Source of the DNA: Chromohalobacter nigrandesensis
GTDB lineage: Bacteria; Pseudomonadota; Gammaproteobacteria; Pseudomonadales; Halomonadaceae
NCBI RefSeq assembly: GCF_023061285.1
Contig: NZ_JAKGAM010000010.1
Span: forward strand, 62,001 to 126,000
Length of the DNA stretch: 64,000 nucleotides
Direction of reading: 5' to 3'
Shown: positions 27,733 to 35,629 of the stretch, one piece after another
Numbering within the stretch: the stretch's first letter is position 1
Layout of the letters: every line of letters starts with the position of its first letter
The notes under the pieces: generated by a model
The model's database searches: none
The model's input: the letters and a program-made list of their open reading frames with translations, nothing else
What the model was told of the DNA's origin: nothing
Made by a program: the position numbers and the translations under genes

Positions 27733-28671
27733 CTACTCGGCCAAATGCTCTGCCGCCCAGTGCCGGGCGATATCCACACGCCGAGTTATCCACACCCGGT
27801 CGTGGGCTTCGATATGATCGAGGAAGCGCTGTAGCGCGCGGAAGCGTCCGGGGCGCCCGATCAGTCGGCAGTGCAGCCCGATCGACAGCATCTTCGGCGT
27901 CTCGGCACCTTCTTCATAGAGCACGTCGAAGGCGTCGCGCAGATACTGGAAGAACGGTTCGCCGTGATCGAACCCGGTGGGCGAGGCGAAGCGCATGTCG
28001 TTGGTGTCCAGCGTATACGGCACGATCAGGTGGCGGTGCGTCTGGCCCTCGCTGTCCGATGCATCGGTCCAGAACGGCAGGTCGTCGCCGTAGTAGTCAC
28101 TGTCGTAGAGAAAGCCGCCCTGATCGAGCAGCAGGCGCCGGGTGTTGGGGCTGTCGCGGCCGGTATACCACCCCAGCGGGGCTTCGCCGTAGAGCGTGCG
28201 GAATATCTCGACGGCGCGCTGCATATGCTCGCGCTCGACGGCTTCCGGCACATTCTGATAGTGAATCCAGCGATAGCCGTGGCAGGCGACCTCGTGGCCG
28301 AGTTCCTTGAAGGCATGCGCCGCCTCGGGATGACGTTCCAGCGCCATGGCGACACCGAACACGGTCAGCGGCAGCCCGCGTCGTTCGAACTCGCGCAGCA
28401 CGCGCCACACCCCCGCCCGCGAGCCGTACTCATAGATCGACTCCATGCTCAGGTGGCGATCCGGATAGGCCTCGGCGCCGGCGATCTCGGAGAGGAACTG
28501 TTCGGAGTGGCTGTCGCCGTGCAGCACGCTGTTTTCGCTGCCTTCTTCGTAATTGAGGACGAACTGCACGGCGATGCGCGCCCCACCCGGCCAGTTCGCT
28601 TGCGGTGGCGTGCGGCCATAGCCGATGAGATCGCGCGGATAAACGGCGGACGAATCGGATGTCATGCCCAT
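27733..28671 (-). CDS. puuE: Allantoinase, polysaccharide-deacetylase type (PuuE)
   Basis: A 312-aa metal-independent allantoinase of the polysaccharide deacetylase superfamily, opening allantoin to allantoate. Recognisable blocks are RDLIGYGRTPPQANWPGGARIAVQF (in short parts at residues about 13-37), NYEEGSE, HGYRWIHYQ and the GWYTGRDSPNTRRLL loop. The start at 28671 (MGMTSDSS) has GGGAG five bases upstream and is chosen over GTG 28677 and ATG 28665. It is divergent from the allantoin racemase gene across 278 bp with three operator-like dyads. Confidence 0.93.
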   Translation of the reverse strand: MGMTSDSSAVYPRDLIGYGRTPPQANWPGGARIAVQFVLNYEEGSENSVLHGDSHSEQFLSEIAGAEAYPDRHLSMESIYEYGSRAGVWRVLREFERRGLPLTVFGVAMALERHPEAAHAFKELGHEVACHGYRWIHYQNVPEAVEREHMQRAVEIFRTLYGEAPLGWYTGRDSPNTRRLLLDQGGFLYDSDYYGDDLPFWTDASDSEGQTHRHLIVPYTLDTNDMRFASPTGFDHGEPFFQYLRDAFDVLYEEGAETPKMLSIGLHCRLIGRPGRFRALQRFLDHIEAHDRVWITRRVDIARHWAAEHLAE

Positions 28672-28715
28672 AAACACTCCCAGTTTATTGTTGTGTCACA
28701 CGATTAGCGTGCGTT

Positions 28716-28727
28716 GATGTATACAAA
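28716..28727. promoter_or_regulatory. TGTATACA dyad, puuE/racemase intergenic region
   Basis: TGTATACA (28718-28725) is a perfect palindrome within GATGTATACAAA, 45 bases upstream of puuE. It matches the general GT-N-AC pattern of FCD-subfamily GntR operators. Confidence 0.5.
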
Positions 28728-28875
28728 AAATCAATCCATTGGCGGATCGCCGGAAATCCCTATCGCGGCGTTTGCTCGCCTACAAGATAACCGTGAACCC
28801 AACGTCAACCGGTGATCTAAGGCGCCGGTGGCTTGGTGCCTGCTTGGCGCGACAACGTTCAGGCATTGACTTATT

Positions 28876-28885
28876 TTGTATTCAA
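28876..28885. promoter_or_regulatory. TTGTATTCAA dyad upstream of allantoin racemase
   Basis: Second copy of the TTGT-AT-ACAA type (one mismatch in the right arm), 65 bases before the racemase start, positioned to overlap its promoter. Confidence 0.5.
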
Positions 28886-28894
28886 TACTAGAAA

Positions 28895-28908
28895 TTTTGT
28901 AGACAAAA
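28895..28908. promoter_or_regulatory. TTTTGT-AG-ACAAAA dyad upstream of allantoin racemase
   Basis: Third copy, a perfect 6+6 inverted repeat with 2-base centre, 19 bases downstream (centre to centre about 21) of the previous site. Two sites about two helical turns apart suggest cooperative binding of a dimer pair. Confidence 0.55.
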
Positions 28909-28949
28909 AATACCGCGTCCGAGGTTCGACCTCGCGCTCAAGGACTTTC

Positions 28950-29681
28950 ATGCGCCTGCATCTCATCAATCCCAACACCAGTACCGGCATGACCACACGC
29001 ATCGGTGAATCCGCCAGCCGCATCGCGGCGCCGGGCACACGGATCGTCGCCACGCAGCCGGAAAGCGGCCCGGTGTCCATCGAAGGACATTTCGACGAGG
29101 CGATCAGCGCCGTGGGCGTGACCGAGGAAATCGCCAAGGGCGAGCGCGAGGGCAGCGACGCCTACATCATCGCCTGCTTCGGCGATCCCGGCCTGATGGC
29201 GGCCCGCGAGCTGACTCGCGCCCCGGTGCTGGGCATCGCCGAGGCCGGTTTCCATATGGCCAGCCTGATCAGCACACGCTTCTCGGTGGTCACGACATTG
29301 GGGCGCACCGGCATCATTGCCGAACATCTACTGCAAGCCTACGGCTTCACGCATCACTGCCGCCGCGTGCGCGCGGCGGAGATCCCCGTGCTCGACCTGG
29401 AAGACGATGGCGATGCGGCACTCACGCGGGTAATCGAGACTTGTCGCCGCGCTCGCGATGAAGACGGCATCGGCGCCATCGTGCTCGGCTGCGGCGGCAT
29501 GGCCGATTTGCGCGCCACCATCGAAGAGGCAGTGGGCATTCCCATCGTCGAAGGCGTCACCGCCGCCGTGAAGCTGGCCGAGGCGCTGGTCGGCCTGGGC
29601 CTCGGCACCAGCAAGCATGGCGATCTGGATTTTCCACGCCCCAAGGCGTTTACCGGCCAGTTCGCGCATCTATCACGCTAA
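28950..29681 (+). CDS. hpxA: Asp/Glu/hydantoin racemase family, probable allantoin racemase
   Basis: A 243-aa cofactor-independent racemase with the two catalytic cysteines in ACFGDPG (Cys76) and LGCGGMA (Cys181) and the N-terminal INPNTSTGMT motif typical of hydantoin/allantoin racemases. It would interconvert (R)- and (S)-allantoin so that the stereospecific allantoinase can use both. The start at 28950 has AAGGA at 5 bases; the frame is open upstream to 28833 without support. Divergent from puuE and followed by two NCS1 permeases, which strongly supports allantoin as substrate. Confidence 0.85.
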   Translation: MRLHLINPNTSTGMTTRIGESASRIAAPGTRIVATQPESGPVSIEGHFDEAISAVGVTEEIAKGEREGSDAYIIACFGDPGLMAARELTRAPVLGIAEAGFHMASLISTRFSVVTTLGRTGIIAEHLLQAYGFTHHCRRVRAAEIPVLDLEDDGDAALTRVIETCRRARDEDGIGAIVLGCGGMADLRATIEEAVGIPIVEGVTAAVKLAEALVGLGLGTSKHGDLDFPRPKAFTGQFAHLSR

Positions 29682-29845
29682 TGTTAACGCCCGCCTATGG
29701 AGGGAATCGCTTTACCGCACCGCACCGATAACCACAACACCCGACAGATAAATCAAAAGACAGCACGCTACGCCACTCGGACGTTCCCATCATCGGGAGC
29801 GCACAACAACAAATCGCGGGGGCTGCCCCGCCCGAGGAAAGCGGC

Positions 29846-31216
29846 ATGACAAGCGAACCCACCTCGCCGGGCGCGAAAGCGGAAGCGCCTGGTAACGCCC
29901 AATCTCCCGGCAAGGCGCCGGGGGAGGAATCCCTGGCGCCCCAGCAAACACGCATCATGGGGCGCACGTCCTATCTGCTGGCCTGGTTCGGCGGCTGCGT
30001 ATCCATCGGTACCTTCGCCATGGGCTCGAGCATCGTCGGCACGCTCAATCTACTGCAGGCGTCACTGGCCATCGCCATCGGCTGCTTCGTGATCGGCGTG
30101 GCGCTAGCGATCAACGGCGCGGCCGGCTACAAGTACGGCATTCCCTTCATGGTGCAAGCACGCAGCGCCTTCGGCTTCACCGGCACGCGACTACCCGGCC
30201 TGATACGCGCGGTGCCGGCCATCGTCTGGTACGGCTTTCAGAGCTGGATCGGCGCCGGCGCCCTCAATGCCGTGTCGGCGACCCTGCTGGGCTTCGACAA
30301 TCTGGTGTTCTACTTCATCGCCTTCCAGTTGTTGCAGATCGCCCTGTCGGTGTTCGGCTTCCAGGGCATCAAGTGGCTGGAGAACATCGGCAGCGGCTTC
30401 ATTCTGGCCTCGCTGGTGTACATGTTCTTCAGCGTGCTGAACAAGTACGGCGACGTGATCGGCGAACAACTGGTCGACATCGACGGTACCTGGGGGCTGC
30501 CCTTCTGGGGGGCGACGATGCTGTTTCTGGGCATCTACAGCACCATGATCCTCAACGCCAGCGACTACTCCCGTGAACTCAAGCACGGCAGCGGGCCGGG
30601 GCTTCTGACCACGCTTTATGCCATGTCGATCCTGCCCTGCACGCTGTTCATGGGCTTGATCGGGCTGATGGTCTCCGGCGCCACTGGCGTCGCCGATCCC
30701 ATCGATGTCTTCGCCAACGCCGTCGACAACCCGCCGCTTTTGATCACCACCCTGTTGTTCATCGCCTTCGCCCAGGTCACCACCAACGTGCTCAACAACG
30801 TGGTGCCGCCGACCTATGTGCTGATGGATGTGTTCAAGCTGAAGTTCCGTAGCGCCACAGTGATCGTCGGCTTGCTGGCCTTCGCCACCTTCCCCTGGGA
30901 GCTGGTCAAGGACGACTCCGCTGCCGGGCTGCAACTGTTCGTGCAGACTTATTCGGCGTTTCTGGGGCCGATCTTCGCGATCATGGCGGTGGACTATTAC
31001 CTCATCCGTCGGCGCACGCTGGATATCGACAAACTCTATGACACGCAGGGCCCCTATCGCGGCATCAATTACGCCGCCTTTATCGCCACGCTGATCGGGG
31101 CGCTGGTGGCGCTCAATGTCTCGGCGATTTCGTGGTACGCGAGCCTCGTGCCCGCCGGTCTGGCGTATTACCTGATGATGCGCTACTGGCCGGCCTGCCA
31201 GCGCTTTTGCCAATGA
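29846..31216 (+). CDS. NCS1-family permease (cytosine/purine/allantoin type), copy 1
   Basis: A 456-aa symporter with 12 predicted spans after a long hydrophilic, Pro/Ala-rich N-terminal tail of about 40 residues. It has NCS1 landmarks: YGIPFMVQARSAFGFTG (about residues 96-112), IVWYGFQSWIGAGALN and the late NVVPPTYVLMDVFK. It would import allantoin, hydantoin or a purine base with a cation. GAGGAAAG precedes the ATG. It sits 43 bp before a second NCS1 gene and downstream of the allantoin racemase gene, so a ureide or urate substrate is likely. Confidence 0.88.
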   Translation: MTSEPTSPGAKAEAPGNAQSPGKAPGEESLAPQQTRIMGRTSYLLAWFGGCVSIGTFAMGSSIVGTLNLLQASLAIAIGCFVIGVALAINGAAGYKYGIPFMVQARSAFGFTGTRLPGLIRAVPAIVWYGFQSWIGAGALNAVSATLLGFDNLVFYFIAFQLLQIALSVFGFQGIKWLENIGSGFILASLVYMFFSVLNKYGDVIGEQLVDIDGTWGLPFWGATMLFLGIYSTMILNASDYSRELKHGSGPGLLTTLYAMSILPCTLFMGLIGLMVSGATGVADPIDVFANAVDNPPLLITTLLFIAFAQVTTNVLNNVVPPTYVLMDVFKLKFRSATVIVGLLAFATFPWELVKDDSAAGLQLFVQTYSAFLGPIFAIMAVDYYLIRRRTLDIDKLYDTQGPYRGINYAAFIATLIGALVALNVSAISWYASLVPAGLAYYLMMRYWPACQRFCQ

Positions 31217-31258
31217 CACCGTCATCCACGAATCTGCATCCCGACACAGAGCGCCGCC

Positions 31259-32713
31259 ATGAACGATAACGACCTGCGCCTTACGGCGCCCGACGCAAGC
31301 CTCTACAACGCCGACCTGGCGCCATTGCCCTATCACCAGCGACGCTGGGGCGCCTTCGAAATCTTCAATGTCTGGGCCAACGACATCCAGAGCCTGTTCG
31401 GCTACACCCTGGCCGCCTCGCTATTCCTGAGTTACGGCCTCAACGGCTGGGCGGTGATGGCCGCCATCATCCTCGCCGGCCTGGTGGTCATGGCGCTGGT
31501 CAACCTGACTGGGCGACCCAGCGTCAAATACGGCATTCCATTTCCGGTGGTGGTACGCGCCAGCCTCGGCGTGCACGGGGCCAACCTGCCAGCTATGCTG
31601 CGCGCGGTGATCGGCATCTTCTGGTACGGCGTACAGACCTACTTCGCCTCCACCGCCGTCACGCTGCTGTTGACCGCGCTGGGCGTACCGGAGAGCGGCC
31701 AGTTCCTGGGGCTATCGAGCGTAGCCTGGCTGGCCTTCGTCATCGTCTGGGTCTTTCAACTGGCCATGTTCTGGGCGGGCATCGAGCGCATCAAGCGCTT
31801 CCTCAACTGGGCGGGACCGCTGGTCTACGCGGTGATGATCGTGCTGATGGGCGTGGTCTGGTGGCAGGCCGGGGCCTCGCTACTGCCTGCGGTGGATGAC
31901 ATCTTCAGCGGCAGCAGCGAGGCAACGAGCAGCGCCGTCGGCGCCTTCTTCACCGTGCTCGGCACCATGATCGCGTACTTCGCCGCCGTGGTGATCAACT
32001 TCGGCGACTTCGCGCGCTTCGTGAAGAACGAACGCGCCATGCGGCTTGGCAACTGGCTCGGGTTACCGCTCAACGTGGCGGTGTTCTCGTTCATCGCGTT
32101 GATCATCACCGCTGGCACGCTGGCGCTGTTCGGCGAGGCACTGACCAACCCCTCGGACATCGTCGAACGCGTCGATAGCCTGCCACTGACGATCGTCGCC
32201 GCGCTGACCTTCTTCGCCGCGACGGTGGGCATCAACCTGGTGGCCAACTTCATTCCACCCGCTTATGACCTCGCCAACCTGTTTCCGCGTCGTATCAGCT
32301 TCCGCCTCGGCGGGCTGATCACGGCGATCATCGCCTTCTTCATCGGCGCGTTATGGGTCAGCGTGATCAGCCAGATCGGCATTCCCGGCTTCGTCAACGC
32401 CATCGGCGCCATCATCGCCCCGTTCTACGGCATTATCGTGATCGACTACTATGTCGTTCGCCGTGGCCAACTGGACGTGCAGGCGCTTTTCTCGGCTGCA
32501 CCCGGCAGTCCCTATTACTACACCAACGGCTGGAACCGTCGCGGCCTGGCAGCCTTCGCCATCGGCGCGCTGTTCTCGCTGGCCTCGGTATGGGTGCCGG
32601 CCCTCGCCGCGCTGGAAGGCTTCGCATGGCTACTCGGCGCCGGCCTGGGCGGAGCGTGCTACTACGTGCTGATGCGCGGGCAGGTCTCGACGCCCGCCGA
32701 GGTAGCGCACTGA
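31259..32713 (+). CDS. NCS1-family permease (allantoin/hydantoin type), copy 2
   Basis: A 484-aa symporter with about 12 spans. The NVWANDIQSLFGYTLAAS segment (residues about 37-54), SVKYGIPFPVVVRASLGVHGANLPA and FWYGVQTYFAS are shared with Mhp1/PucI/Fur-type allantoin and hydantoin carriers. It is only distantly similar to the first NCS1 protein, so the pair probably carries different substrates (for example allantoin and urate or uracil). The start codon ATG at 31259 follows AGAGCGCC. It ends the hpxA-NCS1-NCS1 operon. Confidence 0.88.
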   Translation: MNDNDLRLTAPDASLYNADLAPLPYHQRRWGAFEIFNVWANDIQSLFGYTLAASLFLSYGLNGWAVMAAIILAGLVVMALVNLTGRPSVKYGIPFPVVVRASLGVHGANLPAMLRAVIGIFWYGVQTYFASTAVTLLLTALGVPESGQFLGLSSVAWLAFVIVWVFQLAMFWAGIERIKRFLNWAGPLVYAVMIVLMGVVWWQAGASLLPAVDDIFSGSSEATSSAVGAFFTVLGTMIAYFAAVVINFGDFARFVKNERAMRLGNWLGLPLNVAVFSFIALIITAGTLALFGEALTNPSDIVERVDSLPLTIVAALTFFAATVGINLVANFIPPAYDLANLFPRRISFRLGGLITAIIAFFIGALWVSVISQIGIPGFVNAIGAIIAPFYGIIVIDYYVVRRGQLDVQALFSAAPGSPYYYTNGWNRRGLAAFAIGALFSLASVWVPALAALEGFAWLLGAGLGGACYYVLMRGQVSTPAEVAH

Positions 32714-32810
32714 GCACATACCCCTGACGCGACGGCGCCAGTTCCTCGGCAAACCACTGCCGGTGCTACACTATCGCTGGCATCCACCGCCGCTTTACAA
32801 GAGAGCCGAA

Positions 32811-33212
32811 ATGCCCGACCAGACAGCCATTCTGCCGCGCCTCGCCGAGCTGGCAGCCCATGACGATGACATCGCCGTGCTGTGGCTCTATGGCTCACGC
32901 GCCAAGGGCACGGCAACCGAGGAGAGCGATTACGATCTTGCCGTGGCCTTTCGCAACTTCGAAGAAGACGCCCTGGAGCGGCGCCTGCGCCCCGAGCTAT
33001 TGGCACAAGCCTGGCAGGAGGCAGTGGCGCTGACCAATGATCAGCTCTCCATCGTCGATATCAACCTGGCGCCGCTGCCCCTCGCCCACGCCGTGATCCG
33101 CACTGGCCAGGTCTTGCAAGCCAACGATCGCTTGCGACTGATCCGCGAGGAGAATCGCATCACTTCGATGTGGGAGATCGATCATCAGTATCATCAGCAG
33201 CACTACGCTTGA
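32811..33212 (+). CDS. mntA: MntA-type nucleotidyltransferase antitoxin
   Basis: A 133-aa minimal nucleotidyltransferase. The LYGSRAKGTATEESDYDLAV segment (Gly28-Ser29 and Asp40/Asp42) is the GSxxxG...DxD catalytic signature. In MntA-HepT modules this enzyme AMPylates a tyrosine of the HEPN toxin and so inactivates it. The start at 32811 gives the usual short N-terminus (GAGAG upstream); the frame extends to 32763 without support. A HEPN-domain gene follows after 49 bp. The pair is unrelated to the purine genes around it. Confidence 0.85.
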   Translation: MPDQTAILPRLAELAAHDDDIAVLWLYGSRAKGTATEESDYDLAVAFRNFEEDALERRLRPELLAQAWQEAVALTNDQLSIVDINLAPLPLAHAVIRTGQVLQANDRLRLIREENRITSMWEIDHQYHQQHYA

Positions 33213-33224
33213 ACCGATGACTTG

Positions 33225-33250
33225 GCTTGAATCGACGGCTTGAATCGACG
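33225..33250 (+). repeat. Two tandem 13-bp direct repeats in the mntA-hepT gap
   Basis: GCTTGAATCGACG occurs twice head to tail (33225-33237 and 33238-33250), with a degenerate third copy (GCTTGAACCGATG) at the mntA stop (33208-33220). Copies move the hepT GTG away from mntA and may affect the toxin to antitoxin ratio. Confidence 0.8.
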
Positions 33251-33261
33251 GGAATCATTAC

Positions 33262-33669
33262 GTGGAAATCGAATACATCGACGCCATGCGCGAGCATCTC
33301 GCCACTCTCGCCGAGGAGTTGGAGCAGCTGCATCAGGCCGCAACAACGCCCGAAGGCTTGAGCGCGCTTCTCTATCGCGCTACTGAGCGCAACCTCCAGT
33401 TGCTTACCGAAGCCTGCATCGGCATCGCCAAGCAACGTTTGAAGTCACTCGGTATCGTGGTGCCCAGCGATGCGCGACAGACCTTCACCAAGCTACACAG
33501 CCTGGGACATGACGATAGCGGCACGCCCTGGAGAAAGGTGATTGGCCTGCGTAACGCGCTGGTGCACAACTATCTGAACCTGGACGCCGGAATCGTCGAG
33601 CACATCATTCGTCAGCGTGACTACCGGAACCTGCTCGACTTCGCCGAGACACAGCTCTCGGCACCGTAA
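33262..33669 (+). CDS. hepT: HepT-type HEPN toxin ribonuclease
   Basis: A 135-aa all-helical HEPN protein. RNALVHNY (residues 97-104) contains the R-x4-H catalytic motif and the downstream Tyr104 that the antitoxin modifies in studied systems. It would cleave RNA and arrest growth when free of MntA. It starts with GTG at 33262, without a strong Shine-Dalgarno, which fits lower toxin than antitoxin synthesis. The module probably stabilises this chromosomal segment or acts against phage. Confidence 0.85.
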   Translation: MEIEYIDAMREHLATLAEELEQLHQAATTPEGLSALLYRATERNLQLLTEACIGIAKQRLKSLGIVVPSDARQTFTKLHSLGHDDSGTPWRKVIGLRNALVHNYLNLDAGIVEHIIRQRDYRNLLDFAETQLSAP

Positions 33670-33716
33670 AGGTGCCGGCGCACGATGGGAGCTGCAAGAT
33701 TAAACCCTGCGAGGGC

Positions 33717-34460
33717 TTACGCTGGAGTGGCGCCAAAGATAGCGTACAAATCCGGCGTTTCTTCGGGGGCTTCGGCGATGGAGAGCGAGGCTTCGATGGC
33801 CTTGAGGTGGCGCTGCATGAAGGCGCGGGCGCGCTCGGCGTTGCCGCTTTCCAGATGCCGGATCAGTTCGTCGTGATCGTGGGATTCGCAGCCGAGATGG
33901 CCGGTGTTGCCGTAGACGGCGAGGATCAGCGACGAGCGCGAACACAGGCGGCCGACGAATTCGCTGAGCGTGGCGTTGCCCGCCAGCGCGGCCAGTTGGT
34001 TGTGAAAAGCCGCCGAAAGCTTGATCGCCTCGCTCTGCTTGCCAGCCTTGAGCGCCTGACGCTCGCGGTTGGCGCAGTCCCGCAGTGCCTTGAGGTCGCT
34101 CTCGGTGACGCGTGAAGCGATTTGCGCCATCAGTTCGCATTCCACCAATTGGCGGGCCGCGAAGACATCGCGTGCCTCCTCGGCGGTGGGCCGGGAGACA
34201 CTCGCGCCACGCCGTGGCGTCAAAGTGACGAGGTGCTCCAGCGCCAGGCGCTGCAGGATCTTGCGGATGCCGGTGCGGCTCACGCCAAACACCTCCGACA
34301 AGGCATCCTCGCGCAGCCGCGCACCGGGCTGCAGGCGGTGCTCGATGATGGCATCGCTGATCGCGCGGTAGATGGCGTCATGACGCTGCGCCCCATCGCC
34401 GGCCTTGCCCTCGTTGCGACGCGTTTGCTTGGCAGGATGCGCCCGAGGTAACTCGCTCAT
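33717..34460 (-). CDS. GntR-family regulator, FCD subfamily
   Basis: A 247-aa regulator with a winged HTH (YRAISDAIIEHRLQPGARLRED, then LSEVFGVSRTGIRKILQRL, about residues 31-75) and an all-helical FCD ligand domain (about 95-235) with the metal-ligand pattern D/H...H (FHNQLAALAGN and the late HDELIRHLESG). It is 50 bp upstream of hiuH on... the same strand order is hiuH then gntR. Located centrally among purine/ureide genes, it is the best candidate to bind the TTGT-AT-ACAA dyads at 28.7-28.9 and 34.95 kb. Confidence 0.85.
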   Translation of the reverse strand: MSELPRAHPAKQTRRNEGKAGDGAQRHDAIYRAISDAIIEHRLQPGARLREDALSEVFGVSRTGIRKILQRLALEHLVTLTPRRGASVSRPTAEEARDVFAARQLVECELMAQIASRVTESDLKALRDCANRERQALKAGKQSEAIKLSAAFHNQLAALAGNATLSEFVGRLCSRSSLILAVYGNTGHLGCESHDHDELIRHLESGNAERARAFMQRHLKAIEASLSIAEAPEETPDLYAIFGATPA

Positions 34461-34510
34461 TCACGGCTCCCGAATACGTTTGCGCCGATCATCGCATTGC
34501 CGGCCACGGC

Positions 34511-34867
34511 TCAGCTACCACGGTAGGTGGAATAGCCAAACGGTGATAACAACAGCGGCACATGGTAGTGAGCATCCGCATCGTCGATGCCGAAACGTAT
34601 CGGGATACTATCCAGGAAACGCGGACCGGAGGCGGCAGCGCCCTCCTGGCGATCGAGATACGCACCAGCCTCGAAGACCAGCTCGTACTCGCCGACACGA
34701 AATGCCTCGCCTTCGAGAAGCGGACCCTCGCAGCGGCCATCGTCATTGGTCACGAACTCGCCTAGCGTCTGGCGGGCATCGGCATCGAGCCGGTACAGCG
34801 TCAGGCGCAGGCCATTGGCGGGACAGCCCCGCGCGGTATCCAGTACGTGCGTGGTGAGATAGCCCAT
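34511..34867 (-). CDS. hiuH: 5-hydroxyisourate hydrolase (transthyretin-like)
   Basis: A 118-aa enzyme hydrolysing 5-hydroxyisourate, the product of urate oxidation, to OHCU. Family signatures are the N-terminal THVLDTARGCPA (His7), RFGIDDADAHYHVPLLLSPFGYSTYRGS in short blocks, ending in the obligatory YRGS tetrapeptide. The start at 34867 has AAGGAG; the frame open to 34927 is unsupported. It is divergent from uraD, which takes the next step, with an operator-like dyad between them. Confidence 0.94.
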   Translation of the reverse strand: MGYLTTHVLDTARGCPANGLRLTLYRLDADARQTLGEFVTNDDGRCEGPLLEGEAFRVGEYELVFEAGAYLDRQEGAAASGPRFLDSIPIRFGIDDADAHYHVPLLLSPFGYSTYRGS

Positions 34868-34950
34868 GATGTCTCCTTGCGGTCGACATGACTCCAAGGG
34901 GCGGGCAACGCGGCAAGATGGACGCATGCGCCGTTACCCCTTACCCTGAT

Positions 34951-34962
34951 TTTGTATACAAC
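34951..34962. promoter_or_regulatory. TTGTATACAA dyad between hiuH and uraD
   Basis: A perfect 10-bp palindrome (34952-34961) within TTTGTATACAAC, 33 bases before uraD and about 85 before hiuH. It is the best match to the dyads found 6 kb away in the puuE/racemase gap. Confidence 0.6.
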
Positions 34963-34994
34963 AACTGCGAACAACATAGCATCAGGAGACGCGC

Positions 34995-35519
34995 ATGCGC
35001 CAACCCTTGCTCTCGCCGCGCCCCACGACGCTCGACCGCGCGGCTTTCGTGGAAGCATACGGCGGTATTTACGAACATTCACCGTGGATCGCCGAGGCGG
35101 TATGGGATAGCGGCCTCGCGACCCATCACGACACTCCCGAGGGCCTTGCCGAGGCCATGGCGGCGATGCTCGACGCGGCAGCGCCCGAGGACCAACTCGG
35201 GGTTATTCGCGCGCATCCCGACCTGGCCGGCAAGGTCGCGTTGGATGGCGGTCTGACCGATGCTTCGACTAACGAGCAGGCCGGCGCGGGGCTCGATCAG
35301 TGCTCACCGGAAGAACTCACCCGCTTCGAGCGTTTGAACGCCGCCTACAAGGCACGTTTCGGTTTTCCCTTCGTCATGGCCGTCAAAGGCTATCATCGCC
35401 GCGAGATTCTCGATGCCTTCGAGGCCCGGCTCGCGCATACGCCCGACGAGGAACGCCGCATCGCCATCGCGCAGATCCACCGTATCGCCCTGCTACGTCT
35501 GGACGCCCATACCGCCTGA
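34995..35519 (+). CDS. uraD: OHCU decarboxylase
   Basis: A 174-aa enzyme decarboxylating 2-oxo-4-hydroxy-4-carboxy-5-ureidoimidazoline to (S)-allantoin. The active-site RAHPDLAGK motif has His74; GAGLDQCSPEEL and FPFVMAVKGYHRREIL are the other conserved blocks. The ATG at 34995 has AGGAG upstream. Together with HiuH it completes conversion of oxidised urate to allantoin, so the cell must also have a urate oxidase, not found in this window. Confidence 0.93.
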   Translation: MRQPLLSPRPTTLDRAAFVEAYGGIYEHSPWIAEAVWDSGLATHHDTPEGLAEAMAAMLDAAAPEDQLGVIRAHPDLAGKVALDGGLTDASTNEQAGAGLDQCSPEELTRFERLNAAYKARFGFPFVMAVKGYHRREILDAFEARLAHTPDEERRIAIAQIHRIALLRLDAHTA

Positions 35520-35583
35520 GTTCAGGCATACGTCTGTGGTGAGTCTAGGCGTGCGCCTTTGGTGGGCTAGCGAGGCCTTGGAA

Positions 35584-35606
35584 TTCATGGAAGAATTTTC
35601 CATGAA
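35584..35606. promoter_or_regulatory. Palindrome upstream of the IclR gene
   Basis: TTCATGGAA-GAATT-TTCCATGAA is a perfect 9+9 inverted repeat, 24 bases ahead of the GTG start, with a further half-site (ATTCCATGA) at 35608-35616. This is the geometry of IclR-family operators and suggests autoregulation. Confidence 0.65.
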
Positions 35607-35629
35607 TATTCCATGAGAGAGAGCCTGGC

